DNA of 24,376 nucleotides from Halanaerobiaceae bacterium (lineage in GTDB: Bacteria; Bacillota; Halanaerobiia; Halanaerobiales; Halarsenatibacteraceae): positions 1 through 24,376 of the forward strand of contig PWHA01000113.1 in NCBI GenBank assembly GCA_003554685.1, read 5' to 3'. A program made the position numbers and the translations under genes. Numbering within the stretch: position 1 is the first letter of the stretch; each line of letters opens with the position of its first letter. Below, piece by piece: positions 14,398 to 21,994 of this stretch. Under the pieces are notes generated by a model, which saw only the letters and a program-made list of their open reading frames with translations, did no database searches and was not told where the DNA came from.

Positions 14398-15369
14398 TTA
14401 ATTTTGGTAGGACTCTGCCAGCTGATACAGTCTTTTCCCTGGAGATTTTAAAACCCTGCCCAGCGTTAGTTTCGAGACCCTGACCGGCCTGTCAGCCTTG
14501 AAAACTGCCGGATTATTCCGGATTTTATTGAGGGTAGCCAGTCCTAAAGCATTATTGACGGCAAAAAATTTCCGGTAACCCTCAAGCGAGCGGGGGAGAG
14601 CCTGATAGTAGTCCAGCAGGGGTTTAACATGGGAAGCGGCAGAGCCGATCATTCTGTTTAGAGCCTCCAGGGCTCGTTCCTGTTCATCAGGGTCGAGAAG
14701 TTCCTCCTCATTGATTCCCAACTCAGCCAGAGGCCAGAAAATCCTGCTGCGGGATTCAATATCCTCTTTGATATCTCTGGTTATATTGACCTTCTGGAGA
14801 AAAAGACCGGCATCAACAAAGTTTTCCTGGAGAATCCGGGAGTTCTCATTTCCAACCGGAGCCCGGAGCATAATCAGATCGGTCAGAAAGCCTCCCACCG
14901 TACCGGCTACATAATAACAGTACTCATCCAGCCGGGCAAAGCTGGAAATCTCCTTATCCAGATATTCCTGCATTCCGGAATTCATCTCCTTTAACCAGTG
15001 ATAGGACATTTCTCTTACTGCCGGAGTTAGGTTGTTATAGGCCCGCCAGATCATTTCGGTGCCGGCAACCAGCTCCTGCAAAGAGGATCGGGAAAATTTC
15101 CGGGCCCAGCTCTGGATCTCCCGGGCTGCCTCCGGTAATTGAGATTGACCGGGCTCAAAAATAGCAACCACCCTGTCCATCAATTTCTTTCTCCTCTCCC
15201 GCTCCAGGCCGGGCAGTTCATCTTCAAAACTATCCAGCAGTCGGTCCTGAAGATATACTATCATCACCGGTTCCCTGATTTCTGGATCCAGCAGGGGAAT
15301 GGTCAGGGCAAAACTGCGAGAAACCTTTTTTAATATTTCCCGGCAAAATTTTACCGGTTCCTGGGTCAT
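14398..15369 (-). CDS. Squalene/phytoene synthase family enzyme, probable squalene synthase
   Basis: These enzymes join two prenyl diphosphates head to head; squalene synthases use farnesyl diphosphate and NADPH. The 323-residue protein has both metal-binding motifs intact: DSFED (46-50) and DIKED (199-203) within LFLQKVNITRDIKED. SRSFALTIPLL at the start, YCYYVAGTVGGFLTDL at about 150-165 and FWP after the second motif resemble squalene synthase more than phytoene synthase. GAGGAG lies 7 bases before the ATG. No cyclase, desaturase or HpnC/HpnE partner is nearby, so the product could be squalene itself, dehydrosqualene or another head-to-head lipid. It has about 130-base gaps on both sides, so it may be its own unit. 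Confidence 0.85.
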   Translation of the reverse strand: MTQEPVKFCREILKKVSRSFALTIPLLDPEIREPVMIVYLQDRLLDSFEDELPGLERERRKKLMDRVVAIFEPGQSQLPEAAREIQSWARKFSRSSLQELVAGTEMIWRAYNNLTPAVREMSYHWLKEMNSGMQEYLDKEISSFARLDEYCYYVAGTVGGFLTDLIMLRAPVGNENSRILQENFVDAGLFLQKVNITRDIKEDIESRSRIFWPLAELGINEEELLDPDEQERALEALNRMIGSAASHVKPLLDYYQALPRSLEGYRKFFAVNNALGLATLNKIRNNPAVFKADRPVRVSKLTLGRVLKSPGKRLYQLAESYQN

Positions 15370-15501
15370 AATTACACTCCTCTGATAAAATTTTAGAATA
15401 TATCTCCATGCCCGGGAGGGCAGTTCTTTACTGGGTTAATATTTTGACCTTACCATACTGCTTAAACATTAAATTTCTCAGATTACCGGCTTTTTGTTTC
15501 T

Positions 15502-16464
15502 CTAGCTTCTGAAGATTAAATACTGCATACCCGCAATTATCAGAACTGCAGCCAGCAGGTAGCTCAGAGCAACTACTAAAAAAAAGGTTTCAGGGAAGGA
15601 ATCTTTTCTTTCCGGTATTTTCACCGGTCTGATTTCCGGATAGTCATTCTCAAAATCAGCCAAAGTCTTTTCCTGGACCCCATCCTCCTCCTGCAGGTAA
15701 TCAATTACCCTGGGGGCATAATCAAGATCAACATCCCGGGTGGCATGGAAGGACCAGTTGGTGGGATAATCCTGCAGTCCCCGGAAATAATCTTCACCAA
15801 AGGGGTCAAAGGCTCCAATCAGCAGATAAATCCAGGCGCCCTCCAGCCTCCCCAGCTTTTCTCCCGGTATATCCAGCCTGATTAAACCTTCCTCGGTTAT
15901 GATTTCAGCTCCTTCAACATCCCAGGGCGAAGTTTCGGCATCTATATTCAAATCCCTGGTCATATCCCAGGGATCATCTTCCGGCGTCATCAGCCTGACC
16001 CACCAGCCGCTAATTCTGAGATGTCTGTTCCAGGAATGCTCGGGATTGAGTCTGATGTTGGCACCCTCCCGGAAGAGTTCACTGCTGCCTCCCTCTTTGG
16101 TATCAAAATAGAGATGAATCAGAGGATGGCTGAAGCCATATCTGCTGTCCCAGGGGTCTGTCAGACGGCCAAACTCAAATTCAAAGCGATAGATATTCCG
16201 CCTGAGATCCCTTTTCAGAGAGAAACTCAGCAGATCCAGCAGTTCCTTCTGAGGAGCAAAAACATTATGATTGGGGTAGGAATAATAGCCCGGCCCGTAA
16301 TCATCTCCGGGAGGGTCAGAAAATTCAGCCAGCACTATCATATTACTGCTGGAAGTTTCAGGTTCTGCTGCTGGAACTTGATCAGCAGCAGTCATGCCCA
16401 TGAGGAAAATGAAGAGCAGGAAGATGAGGGTAAGTTTTTTACTGCTGTGGTCAGAAAACTGCAT
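15502..16464 (-). CDS. Exported membrane-anchored glucodextranase-C-domain protein
   Basis: The 320-residue protein starts with a signal peptide (KK then LTLIFLLFIFLMGM, cleavage probably near residue 33) and ends with a membrane helix at about 291-316 followed by a short basic tail, so the middle faces outside. Residues 49-260 resemble the C-terminal module of glucodextranases and pullulanase-type enzymes: DPPGDDYGPGYYSYP, ELLDLLSFSLKRD, FEFEFGRLTDPW and HLYFDT. No glycosidase domain is present. In other proteins the module is thought to bind surface polysaccharide, so a cell-surface glycan-binding role is likely but inferred. GGAGGAAG precedes the ATG and hprK ends 16 bases upstream, indicating co-transcription with the sugar-kinase operon. 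Confidence 0.75.
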   Translation of the reverse strand: MQFSDHSSKKLTLIFLLFIFLMGMTAADQVPAAEPETSSSNMIVLAEFSDPPGDDYGPGYYSYPNHNVFAPQKELLDLLSFSLKRDLRRNIYRFEFEFGRLTDPWDSRYGFSHPLIHLYFDTKEGGSSELFREGANIRLNPEHSWNRHLRISGWWVRLMTPEDDPWDMTRDLNIDAETSPWDVEGAEIITEEGLIRLDIPGEKLGRLEGAWIYLLIGAFDPFGEDYFRGLQDYPTNWSFHATRDVDLDYAPRVIDYLQEEDGVQEKTLADFENDYPEIRPVKIPERKDSFPETFFLVVALSYLLAAVLIIAGMQYLIFRS

Positions 16465-16480
16465 TACACTTCCTCCAGTT

Positions 16481-17410
16481 TTAGCGTCTATTGTTGATGC
16501 GCTCCAGCAGATTTTCAGCAGCGTTATAATTCATGGAATTAAGACGGTGATTCATGGCCGCAACTTCAAGTACCAGTGCCAGATTTCTGCCCGGCCTGAC
16601 GGGCAGCAGCAGCCGGGGAACTTCCACCCCCATAATGCTGTCGGTCTCCTTCTGCAGGCCCAGTCTTTCATAATTCTGTCCCTCCTGCCAGGTTTCCAGC
16701 CTGACAACTAAATCCAGGCTGATGCTGTTACGAACTGCTCCGGCTCCAAAGAGAGTTTTAACATTGATAATGCCAATTCCTCTCATTTCCAGAAAATATC
16801 TGGTTGCTTCCGGAGCAGAACCGATCAATTTCTGGCCGCCAGGAGACTTAACTTCAATTACATCATCTGCCACCATCCTGTGGCCTCTTTTAACCAGAGC
16901 TATAGCTGTTTCGCTTTTGCCGATACCACTTTTCCCTCTGAGCAATACTCCCATTCCATAGATATCAACCAGCACCCCATGAATTATTTTTCGAGGAGCC
17001 AGATTTTCCTCGAGGTAACTGGAGAGCAGACTAATAAATTTTGTGGTAGGCTTTTCAGTCCTCAAGACCGGAATACCGGCCTGTTTGGCAAATTCAATCA
17101 AATCCGGTGGAGGATCTATTGCCCTGGTTATGATAACGGCTGCCGGATTGAAGGAGTAAAATTTTTTTAGCCTCTTCTTCCTGGTCTCCCGAGATAATTC
17201 CTCCAGATAGGAAATTTCCGTTTTTCCCAGCAGATGAATTCTTTCCGGAACAAAATGCTTCCAAAAGCCGGTGAGTTCCAGTCCCGGTCTTTTCAGATCG
17301 CTAACTTTTATTAAATTTTCCCGGAAATCCGAACCTGCCAGAAACTCCAGTTTTAAATCCCGGGCAATTTCTGCTATGCTTAAAGCAGGCTCAATGTTTT
17401 TATTCTCCAT
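16481..17410 (-). CDS. hprK: HPr kinase/phosphorylase
   Basis: HprK/P phosphorylates and dephosphorylates HPr at Ser46 in response to fructose bisphosphate and phosphate, setting carbon catabolite repression. The protein (309 residues from ATG 17410) has the N-terminal MurF-like domain, His144 in IHGVLVDIYG, a Walker A GKSGIGKS at 159-166, ADDVIEV, and the signature EMRGIGIINVKTLFG at 208-222. ATG 17410 is chosen for its AGGGGT site at good spacing; a TTG at 17419 in the same frame would overlap the site. It starts 2 bases after the ROK kinase stop. No ptsH or crh is visible in the window. Confidence 0.96.
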   Translation of the reverse strand: MENKNIEPALSIAEIARDLKLEFLAGSDFRENLIKVSDLKRPGLELTGFWKHFVPERIHLLGKTEISYLEELSRETRKKRLKKFYSFNPAAVIITRAIDPPPDLIEFAKQAGIPVLRTEKPTTKFISLLSSYLEENLAPRKIIHGVLVDIYGMGVLLRGKSGIGKSETAIALVKRGHRMVADDVIEVKSPGGQKLIGSAPEATRYFLEMRGIGIINVKTLFGAGAVRNSISLDLVVRLETWQEGQNYERLGLQKETDSIMGVEVPRLLLPVRPGRNLALVLEVAAMNHRLNSMNYNAAENLLERINNRR

Positions 17411-17412
17411 TA

Positions 17413-18375
17413 TCAACAACCCCTGCTGATTGCTACCGCTATTGCTCCAGCCAGACCAACATCTTCACCCAGTTCTGCTTCAATCAGACGGCAGTCCTTC
17501 TTTACTGACGGAATGGCATGATCAGCTGCCGAGTGCTGCATTATCTCCCAGAATAAATCCCGGGCTTTCATCACACCACCCCCGAAAACGATAAGTTCCG
17601 GATTGAGGAGATCTATCAGATTGGCCACCCCTATCCCTAGATAAAAACCCATCTCCTCGTATATCTTCCGGGCAGCTTCATCTCCCTGCCGGGCAGCCCG
17701 GGCCAGCTGAAAGCCGGTAAGCTCCTCCGGAGAACCGTTAAATCCCAGAAAACCATCTATTTCCTGCTGCACCAGCTTATTTCTGGCCTCTCTGATTATA
17801 GCTGTCCCGGAAGCCATGGCCTCCAGACAGCCCCGGTGCTGCCTAAAACCACAGGTCGGTCCCCCGGGATTGACAATCATATGTCCAATTTCTCCAGCCC
17901 CATCACAGCAGCCGTGAAAGATCCGACCCTGGCTGATTATTCCCCCGCCAATCCCGGTGCTGATTGTTATGTAAATCATCTCCTCTGCTTTCTGTCCGGC
18001 ACCAAACATCTTCTCGCCCAGAGCGGCAGCATTAGCATCATTTTCCAGCAGAACGGGCAGCTCAAGCTCATCTTCCAGCATTTCAACAATGGGAAATCTT
18101 TTAAAAGGCAGATTGGAGGTTTCATAAACTATACCTGCTGAAATATTCAGCGGGCCGGGGCTGCCAATCCCCAGACAGGTCAATTTATCCATTTCGAGTT
18201 CTGCTTTCCCCAGAGCCCGGTGAATTGTCTGGACAATATTTTTGACGATCCTTTTTTCTCCCTTTTCAACCTCGGTTCTGGCCCTGCTTCTGGCAACTAT
18301 CCTGCCATCGGTATCGCCTATTCCAGTTAAAATTTTAGTTCCACCCAGATCTACACCTGCGTAAAATTCAGCCAT
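17413..18375 (-). CDS. ROK-family sugar kinase, probable glucokinase
   Basis: ROK kinases phosphorylate glucose or related sugars with ATP. The 320-residue product has the phosphate loop GVDLGGTKI at 7-15, LENDANAAALGE with catalytic Asp113, ISTGIGGGII, GEIGHM at 161-166, and a C-terminal VFGGGV. The sequence fits glucokinase best. The usual zinc motif CxCGxxGCxE is replaced by CGFRQHRGCLE (175-185), with one cysteine missing and one residue inserted. The ATG at 18375 is preferred because an ATG at 18387 abuts the AAGGAG site with no spacer. It overlaps the preceding membrane-protein gene by 8 bases. Context with hprK and glycolytic genes supports a role in glucose entry. Confidence 0.9.
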   Translation of the reverse strand: MAEFYAGVDLGGTKILTGIGDTDGRIVARSRARTEVEKGEKRIVKNIVQTIHRALGKAELEMDKLTCLGIGSPGPLNISAGIVYETSNLPFKRFPIVEMLEDELELPVLLENDANAAALGEKMFGAGQKAEEMIYITISTGIGGGIISQGRIFHGCCDGAGEIGHMIVNPGGPTCGFRQHRGCLEAMASGTAIIREARNKLVQQEIDGFLGFNGSPEELTGFQLARAARQGDEAARKIYEEMGFYLGIGVANLIDLLNPELIVFGGGVMKARDLFWEIMQHSAADHAIPSVKKDCRLIEAELGEDVGLAGAIAVAISRGC

Positions 18376-19072
18376 CCTGCTTATCATCTCCTTCTTTTCC
18401 AGCCTTTTCTTCTGTATACTGCTGCATAATCATTCTATTACCGATCATGATGGTCAAACCGATCAGCCCAAAAAACAGGATTGGAATGCCGGGTAAAATA
18501 ACCAGCAGCAGAGCGGTAAAGCTGATCACAAACATAAGCCACAGGAAACTTGCCAGCATATTATCCAGAACCAGCAGCAGGGATTTTTTAGTTCTCTGCC
18601 AGAGAGATTTTTCAGCTTCCCTGACATTTATTCCCCAGAAGTAAAGCTGTGACATGCTGAAGAAAATTATCAGATAAAAAATGATAACAACCAGTGGGAT
18701 CATTAGATAGCTCTGTTCAATCCTTCTGTAAAAAAAATAGATATCCACTATCAGGATTAAATAAACTGCCAGGCTGTAAATAAAACCGGTCAGACCGGGT
18801 AAAAAGCTTTCCTTTAGATTCAAAAAAAGATCTCGAAATCTGGCCTTTTCTCCTGCAGCCAGACGATCCAGCACCTTGAGACCTGAGAGAAACAGAGGGC
18901 CGACCGGAATTAAAGATAGCAGCAGCAGTAAAAAACCCATCACCATACCCTGAAAGGAAAGAAAGAGCAGGGGAAAAACCAGGATAAACCAGAGAATGTT
19001 AAAAAATATCAGAAAAAAGAGATTATCATAAAAACAGCCAAATACCTGTTTGATCAATTTCCAGGCAAACAA
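18368..19072 (-). CDS. YesL-like (DUF624-type) polytopic membrane protein
   Basis: The 234-residue product has about five or six hydrophobic segments: roughly 18-40, 41-65, 95-118, 122-145, 168-190 and 191-212. The layout, with a FRDLFLNLKESF stretch after the second helix pair and REAEKSLWQRTKKSLLL between later helices, resembles YesL/DUF624 proteins found near sugar-uptake genes, whose function is unknown. The TTG start at 19072 is chosen because AGGGGG lies 8 bases upstream and no ATG is suitably placed. It begins 12 bases after the HAD gene and overlaps the ROK gene, so all are translated together. The family call is tentative. Confidence 0.7.
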   Translation of the reverse strand: MFAWKLIKQVFGCFYDNLFFLIFFNILWFILVFPLLFLSFQGMVMGFLLLLLSLIPVGPLFLSGLKVLDRLAAGEKARFRDLFLNLKESFLPGLTGFIYSLAVYLILIVDIYFFYRRIEQSYLMIPLVVIIFYLIIFFSMSQLYFWGINVREAEKSLWQRTKKSLLLVLDNMLASFLWLMFVISFTALLLVILPGIPILFFGLIGLTIMIGNRMIMQQYTEEKAGKEGDDKQDG

Positions 19073-19084
19073 AGTAACAGCCCC

Positions 19085-19969
19085 CTATGAATTTTCAGTT
19101 TCAGCCTGCTCATCCTTCTCCCGGGAGACTTCTGAAGTGCTGGCTTCCTTATTTTCTCCGGTTTCCTCATCAGCTAAAAATAAATAATCTAAAGCCCGGG
19201 CCACTCCCTGATTATCATTATCAGAAGTAATCCTATCTGCCAGCGAGCGAACTTCCTCGGGAGCATTGGCCATGGCAATGCCAAGTTTGGCCCATTCCAG
19301 CATTTCAGAATCATTGTAATTATCTCCAATAGCCACCACCTCTGACTGCTGGTAACCCCACTCCTGGCAGATATCAGCCAGAGCCTGACCCTTATTTACT
19401 CCTGCAGCCATAATTTCTATAAAGGAATCGGTGGAAGAGGTAATATTGAGACGGTGACCGTAAAACTTCTGTAAATAGCCCTTATAATAACTCCAGCGGT
19501 CAGAATCATCTTCAATAACCAGAAGTTTATGCACAGTTTCTCCAGTCAGGCAGGTTAATCTCCGGCCCAGCTCCTGACCCCTGACACCAATTGAGTTTTC
19601 ATATTCTTCAGCCAGTTTGTTTCTATAGCGAAAGAAAAAATCATCCTCCAGATAAACCTGGAGATGCAGTCCATGGTTTTCAGCCAGTTCAACAACTTCC
19701 TGAGATAACTCCCCCGGAATAGGATGCTGGGAAATTATTTTACCATTTATTTTCCGGGAAAGTGCACCGTTATGAGTAACAATAGCACTGGTTAGTTTTA
19801 GCTGCCTGGCATAATCAACTGCCGAAGGAAAAATTCTTCCTGTCACTATGACCACTTCACACCCCAGTTCCTGAACCCGGGAAATTGTATCCCTGGTGAC
19901 AGTGTCAATTTCTTTATTGCTGTTCAGCAGCGTCCTGTCAAGATCAAGTGCTACAAGTTTATAGTTCAT
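19085..19969 (-). CDS. Cof-type HAD phosphatase (class IIB)
   Basis: HAD-IIB phosphatases remove phosphate from sugar phosphates and other small metabolites. The 294-residue protein shows motif I ALDLDRTLLNS with nucleophile Asp9 and Asp11, motif II VIVTGR, a lysine in NKGQAL (about 193), and motif IV AIGDNYNDSEML. A C2-type cap occupies about 85-190. The last 28 residues are a polar, glutamate-rich tail (from LADEETGENKEAS onward) beyond the family core. AGGAGG precedes the ATG by 11 bases. It is the first gene of the HAD-YesL-ROK-hprK-anchored-protein unit, so a link to sugar phosphates is plausible; the substrate cannot be read from sequence. Confidence 0.9.
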   Translation of the reverse strand: MNYKLVALDLDRTLLNSNKEIDTVTRDTISRVQELGCEVVIVTGRIFPSAVDYARQLKLTSAIVTHNGALSRKINGKIISQHPIPGELSQEVVELAENHGLHLQVYLEDDFFFRYRNKLAEEYENSIGVRGQELGRRLTCLTGETVHKLLVIEDDSDRWSYYKGYLQKFYGHRLNITSSTDSFIEIMAAGVNKGQALADICQEWGYQQSEVVAIGDNYNDSEMLEWAKLGIAMANAPEEVRSLADRITSDNDNQGVARALDYLFLADEETGENKEASTSEVSREKDEQAETENS

Positions 19970-20036
19970 TTCTTAATTCGCCTCCTGTTATAACAATTCA
20001 GTTTTTCTGGACAATTTCCTTCAAAAAAGATAAAAA

Positions 20037-20054
20037 AGGGCCCTTCAGGGCCCT
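20037..20054 (-). terminator. Strong intrinsic terminator after glyA
   Basis: On the minus strand AGGGCCC pairs perfectly with GGGCCCT around a TGAA loop, followed immediately by TTTTTATCTTTTTT. It lies 80 bases after the glyA stop and isolates glyA from the HAD-hprK unit. Confidence 0.9.
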
Positions 20055-20133
20055 GGCAAGAAAAGTTGAGAATTTGCTCTGAAGGCTGAGTACAGCTAAT
20101 GGGCAGCTGCAGATAACCTCTGATCAGCAGATA

Positions 20134-21360
20134 TCAGGAAAAGTTCTCCGTCAGCTCCAGAACTTTCTCCCGAATTTCCTTAAGTTTAGCTTCATCCTGA
20201 TAATTCTTTAAGGTTTCATAGATAAGCTCTCCAATTATTTCCATTTCCTCTTCCTGCATCCCCCTAGTTGTCACAGCCGGAGTGCCCAGTCTAATTCCGC
20301 TGGTAACGAAGGGGCTTCTGGTTTCATAGGGAATGGTATTTTTGTTAACGGTGATGGAAACCTTATCCAGAGCAGTTTCGGCGTCTTTTCCTGTTATGTC
20401 CAGATTGTTCAGGTCCACCAGCAGCAGATGGGTATCGGTGCCGCCTGAAACAAGCCTCATTCCATAATCCTGAAGTTTTTCTCCCAGAGCACGGGCATTG
20501 CGAACAACCTGTTCCTGATATTCATCATAACCTTCGGCAAGAGCCTCTTTAAAGGTTACCGCCTTAGCTGCAATAATATGCATCAGGGGGCCTCCCTGGA
20601 TACCAGGAAAAATTGCTTTGTCAATCTTCTTGGCATGTTCTTCCCTGGAGAGGATCAATCCTCCCCGGGTGCCTCTTAAGGTCTTATGAGTGGTGGAGGT
20701 AACAAAGTCAGCCTCTTCCACCGGATTGGGATGGAGACCGGCAGCCACCAGTCCGGCAATATGGGCCATGTCGACCATTAAATAGGCGTCCACACTGTCG
20801 GCGATTTTACGAAACTTTTTAAAGTTAATAATGCGGGGATAAGCACTGGCCCCGGCTATTATTAATTTCGGCTGATATTCCTCGGCCAGCATCTCCACCT
20901 GCTGAAAGTCAATAACCTCATTCTTTTTATCAACCCCGTAATGGACAGCATTATAATACTCTCCCGACATATTAACCGGACTGCCGTGGGTCAGATGGCC
21001 GCCGTGGGTCAGATCCATAGCCAGCAAAGTGTCGCCGGGGGAAAGAGTGGCAAAATAGACTGCCTGATTGGCCTGAGAGCCGGAATGAGCCTGAACATTG
21101 GCATGATCTGCCTGGAAAATCTTTTTGGCCCGTTCAATGGCCAGTTCCTCTACCTGATCAACAACCTCACAGCCTCCATAATATCTTTTCCCGGGATAGC
21201 CCTCGGCATATTTATTGGTCAAACAGGAGCCTGCGGACTCCATAACAGCCTGGCTGATAAAATTTTCCGAGGCAATAAGTTCAATATTGTTTTTTTGCCT
21301 TAACTCCTCTTTATCAATCAATTCAGCAATTTCAGGATCAACTTTCTTCAGTTCCTGCAT
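20134..21360 (-). CDS. glyA: Serine hydroxymethyltransferase
   Basis: GlyA interconverts serine and glycine while loading a one-carbon unit on tetrahydrofolate, using pyridoxal phosphate. The 408-residue protein has ELIASENF at the N-terminus, NKYAEGYPGKRYYGGC, AHSGSQAN, VDMAHIAGLVA and the cofactor lysine Lys226 in TSTTHKTLRGTRGG. ATG 21360 is chosen because AGGAGG lies 9 bases upstream; a GTG at 21369 abuts that site. It appears monocistronic, with an upstream gap of 200 bases holding the ferredoxin terminator and no recognisable riboswitch. Confidence 0.97.
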   Translation of the reverse strand: MQELKKVDPEIAELIDKEELRQKNNIELIASENFISQAVMESAGSCLTNKYAEGYPGKRYYGGCEVVDQVEELAIERAKKIFQADHANVQAHSGSQANQAVYFATLSPGDTLLAMDLTHGGHLTHGSPVNMSGEYYNAVHYGVDKKNEVIDFQQVEMLAEEYQPKLIIAGASAYPRIINFKKFRKIADSVDAYLMVDMAHIAGLVAAGLHPNPVEEADFVTSTTHKTLRGTRGGLILSREEHAKKIDKAIFPGIQGGPLMHIIAAKAVTFKEALAEGYDEYQEQVVRNARALGEKLQDYGMRLVSGGTDTHLLLVDLNNLDITGKDAETALDKVSITVNKNTIPYETRSPFVTSGIRLGTPAVTTRGMQEEEMEIIGELIYETLKNYQDEAKLKEIREKVLELTENFS

Positions 21361-21520
21361 TAATATCACCCTCCTGCCGCTTGGCTTATTTTCATAATAA
21401 TCTCTGCTGTTTTCAGCTCTGTAATCTCTGTATTAGTTATTCTCGGCGCCTTACTTAAATCCTGCTGAATTTAATAAATTTAAGTTAAAAATTTACGGCA
21501 GGTCTTTCAGCCCTGATAAA

Positions 21521-21549
21521 AAAACCGGAGCTAAAAAAGCTCCGGTTTT
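21521..21549 (-). terminator. Intrinsic terminator after the ferredoxin gene
   Basis: AAAACCGGAGCT pairs with AGCTCCGGTTTT (12 bp) around a five-base loop. On the minus strand the stem runs into a T-run (seven T in all). It lies 11 bases after the ferredoxin stop codon, between it and glyA. Confidence 0.9.
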
Positions 21550-21560
21550 AAAGAAATATT

Positions 21561-21731
21561 CTATTCGGGACTGATAGCTTCCACCGGACAGACCGGCTCA
21601 CAGGCTCCACAATCTATACAGACATCCGGGTCGATGTGAAACTTATCTTCCCCTTCACTGATAGCTTCCACCGGACATTCAGGTTCACAGGCGCCGCAGG
21701 AAATACATTCCTCACTGATTACATAGGCCAC
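21561..21731 (-). CDS. 2[4Fe-4S] ferredoxin
   Basis: This 56-residue protein is a clostridial-type bacterial ferredoxin, a small cytoplasmic electron carrier for anaerobic metabolism. It begins AYVISEECISCGACEPECP after a GTG start and contains two CxxCxxCxxxCP motifs (the second CIDCGACEPVCP), enough for two four-iron clusters. The GTG at 21729-21731 has GGAGG 8 bases upstream and gives the typical ferredoxin start; an in-frame GTG 9 bases earlier falls within the ribosome site. The two halves share a 21-base identical stretch encoding CPVEAIS. It is flanked by its own terminator, so it is likely a single-gene unit. Confidence 0.95.
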   Translation of the reverse strand: MAYVISEECISCGACEPECPVEAISEGEDKFHIDPDVCIDCGACEPVCPVEAISPE

Positions 21732-21969
21732 ATATTTCACCTCCAGATAGTCTGTTAAAATTTAAGCTGCAATAGCTATTTAAACATATAGTGATTAAAG
21801 TATAGTAAATTAATTGACATTTAGAATTATAATGGATCTGGAGATTTTAGTCAAATAATTGAATTTTAATAAAATTTATCTTTTTTCCAGGCAGGGTAAT
21901 AGTCTAAATGGGGCGGGTGTACTCTCCCTGCTCTGCAAAGCAGCCTGGTGAGAAGCTTCAAGTATAAGT
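21732..21969. other. AT-rich spacer between uvrC and the ferredoxin gene, with a copy of the uvrC 3' end
   Basis: The spacer holds an AT-rich stretch likely to include the ferredoxin promoter (a TATACT box near 21799 on the minus strand, but without a good -35), an AT palindrome near 21862-21876, and at 21900-21928 a degenerate second copy of the last codons of uvrC. No convincing terminator for uvrC was found. Confidence 0.55.
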
Positions 21970-21994
21970 CTAAATAGGTCGGGTGTGCTCCTCC
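21900..21994 (-). repeat. Imperfect 29-bp direct repeat of the uvrC 3' end
   Basis: Bases 21966-21994, encoding the uvrC end EEHTRPI-stop, are repeated at 21900-21928 with about 24 of 29 positions identical, reading GEYTRPI-stop. The offset of 66 bases keeps the copy in the uvrC frame, although a TGA intervenes. It looks like a decayed local duplication. Confidence 0.6.

Noticed and set aside
21370..21520. Riboswitch (ZTP, glycine or THF type) upstream of glyA
   Set aside because: None of the conserved core sequences of these classes could be found in the leader; only AT-rich sequence and the ferredoxin terminator are visible.
21813..21835. TTGACA plus TATAAT on the plus strand upstream of the ferredoxin gene
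   Set aside because: The boxes are only 8 bases apart, far too close for a promoter, and no plus-strand gene follows.
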